Source of the DNA: a virus | Reading direction: 5' to 3' (one strand) | DNA length: 21,117 bases | Virus record (IMG/VR): IMGVR_UViG_3300040758_000586 | Location: 1-21,117 of that record | Shown here: in pieces, positions 20,773 through 21,117 of the stretch | How positions within the stretch are numbered: position 1 is the stretch's first letter | Layout of the letters: each line of letters opens with the position of its first letter | Notes under the pieces: model-generated | Told to the model about the DNA's origin: nothing | The model's input: only the letters and a program-made list of their open reading frames with translations | Database searches by the model: none | Translations under genes and position numbers: made by a program

Positions 20773-21117
20773 TTGAAAATACTCGTCGCCATGACCGGGG
20801 CCAGCGGAGCGATTTACGCGCAGCGGCTGCTGGATAATCTGGACGCGAGCCGGCACGAAATCCACGTGGTGCAAAGCCATTACGCGCAGGTGGTGCTGGC
20901 GGAGGAGCTGCCGGGAGGGCTGCGGCTGGCGGCCGGGGTGAGAACGCACGGGCTGAAAAGCATGAACGCGCCGTTCGCCAGCGGGTCGAATCCGGTGGAC
21001 GCGATGGTGGTGATTCCCTGCACGATGGGAACGGCGGGACGGATCGCGCACGGATTCAGCGAGGATGTGCTGCTGCGGGCGGCGGATGTGACGCTGAAGG
21101 AGAAGCGGAAGCTGATT
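20773..21117 (+). CDS. ubiX: Flavin prenyltransferase UbiX (partial, runs off the right edge)
   Basis: 115 residues are visible from TTG 20773. UbiX transfers a dimethylallyl group to reduced FMN, making prenyl-FMN for UbiD-type decarboxylases in quinone or aromatic-acid metabolism. The start LKILVAMTGASGAIYAQRLL carries the flavin-binding TGASGA loop. NAPFASGSNPVDAMVVIPCT, then MGTAGRIAHGFSEDVLLRAA, then DVTLKEKRKLI are hallmark UbiX segments. TTG 20773 is chosen because UbiX proteins begin directly at this strand; GGAGG is only two bases upstream. ATG 20701 is in frame and would add 24 Gly/Ala-rich residues. It is an ordinary chromosomal gene and marks the right limit of the phage-like cluster. 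Confidence 0.9.
   Translation, partial: MKILVAMTGASGAIYAQRLLDNLDASRHEIHVVQSHYAQVVLAEELPGGLRLAAGVRTHGLKSMNAPFASGSNPVDAMVVIPCTMGTAGRIAHGFSEDVLLRAADVTLKEKRKLI

Overview
The window is a single run of plus-strand genes that reads as the structural and packaging half of a tailed-phage-like element (prophage, remnant or domesticated cluster). It ends against an ordinary chromosomal gene, ubiX, which is cut by the right edge. The DNA is GC-rich and most genes are strongly G-rich on the coding strand. Nearly every gap between genes holds short tandem repeats or REP-like hairpins. That repeat style, and the Asn/Thr/Gly/Ala-rich fibre with 'SGNGSALTN' motifs, suggests a Verrucomicrobiota-type bacterium (Pedosphaera/Limisphaerales relatives). 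This placement is inference; no rRNA or tRNA is present to confirm it.

Layout. 1-1540: three small genes in the order of the Mu late region: a membrane-anchored coiled-coil protein (gp25/DUF2730-like), a winged-helix protein, and a small-terminase-like protein (gp27/DUF3486-like). 1537-3153: large terminase (gp28-like) with ATPase and nuclease motifs. 3290-7586: an HK97-type head module, made of one 1008-residue portal plus prohead-protease fusion and a major capsid protein. 7654-11970: a signal-peptide protein, a gp6-like head-tail connector, a protein with a chitobiase-C-terminal-like domain, and three neck/tail proteins; the first of these three has an amber codon in its apparent leader. 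12076-15194: a tail-fibre-like gene carrying an SGNH hydrolase domain and broken by one frameshift near 12850. 15275-20527: a coiled-coil protein, a large hub-like protein, a Cys-rich protein and a small basic protein. 20773-end: ubiX.

How it fits together: the terminases would package DNA through the portal into a capsid matured by the fused protease. The connector and tail proteins would close the head. The SGNH fibre and the CHB_HEX-like domain would contact surface glycans. I see no tape-measure protein, lysis gene, integrase or transposase here; they may lie to the left, or the particle may be short-tailed or defective.

The most unusual feature is a family of heptanucleotide arrays (GCAGAAT/GCAAAAT units with GAAATG...AATGAA ends). 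I count about 17 arrays, roughly half between genes and half inside genes. A pure heptad array has no stop codon in any of the six frames and gives the same seven-residue cycle in all three frames of a strand. It can therefore sit inside proteins, and does so in the terminase, five times in the portal fusion and twice in the coiled-coil protein. Read in reverse it encodes a hydrophobic stretch, which forms the core of the fibre protein's predicted signal peptide. Other hairpin elements are also built into reading frames without breaking them.
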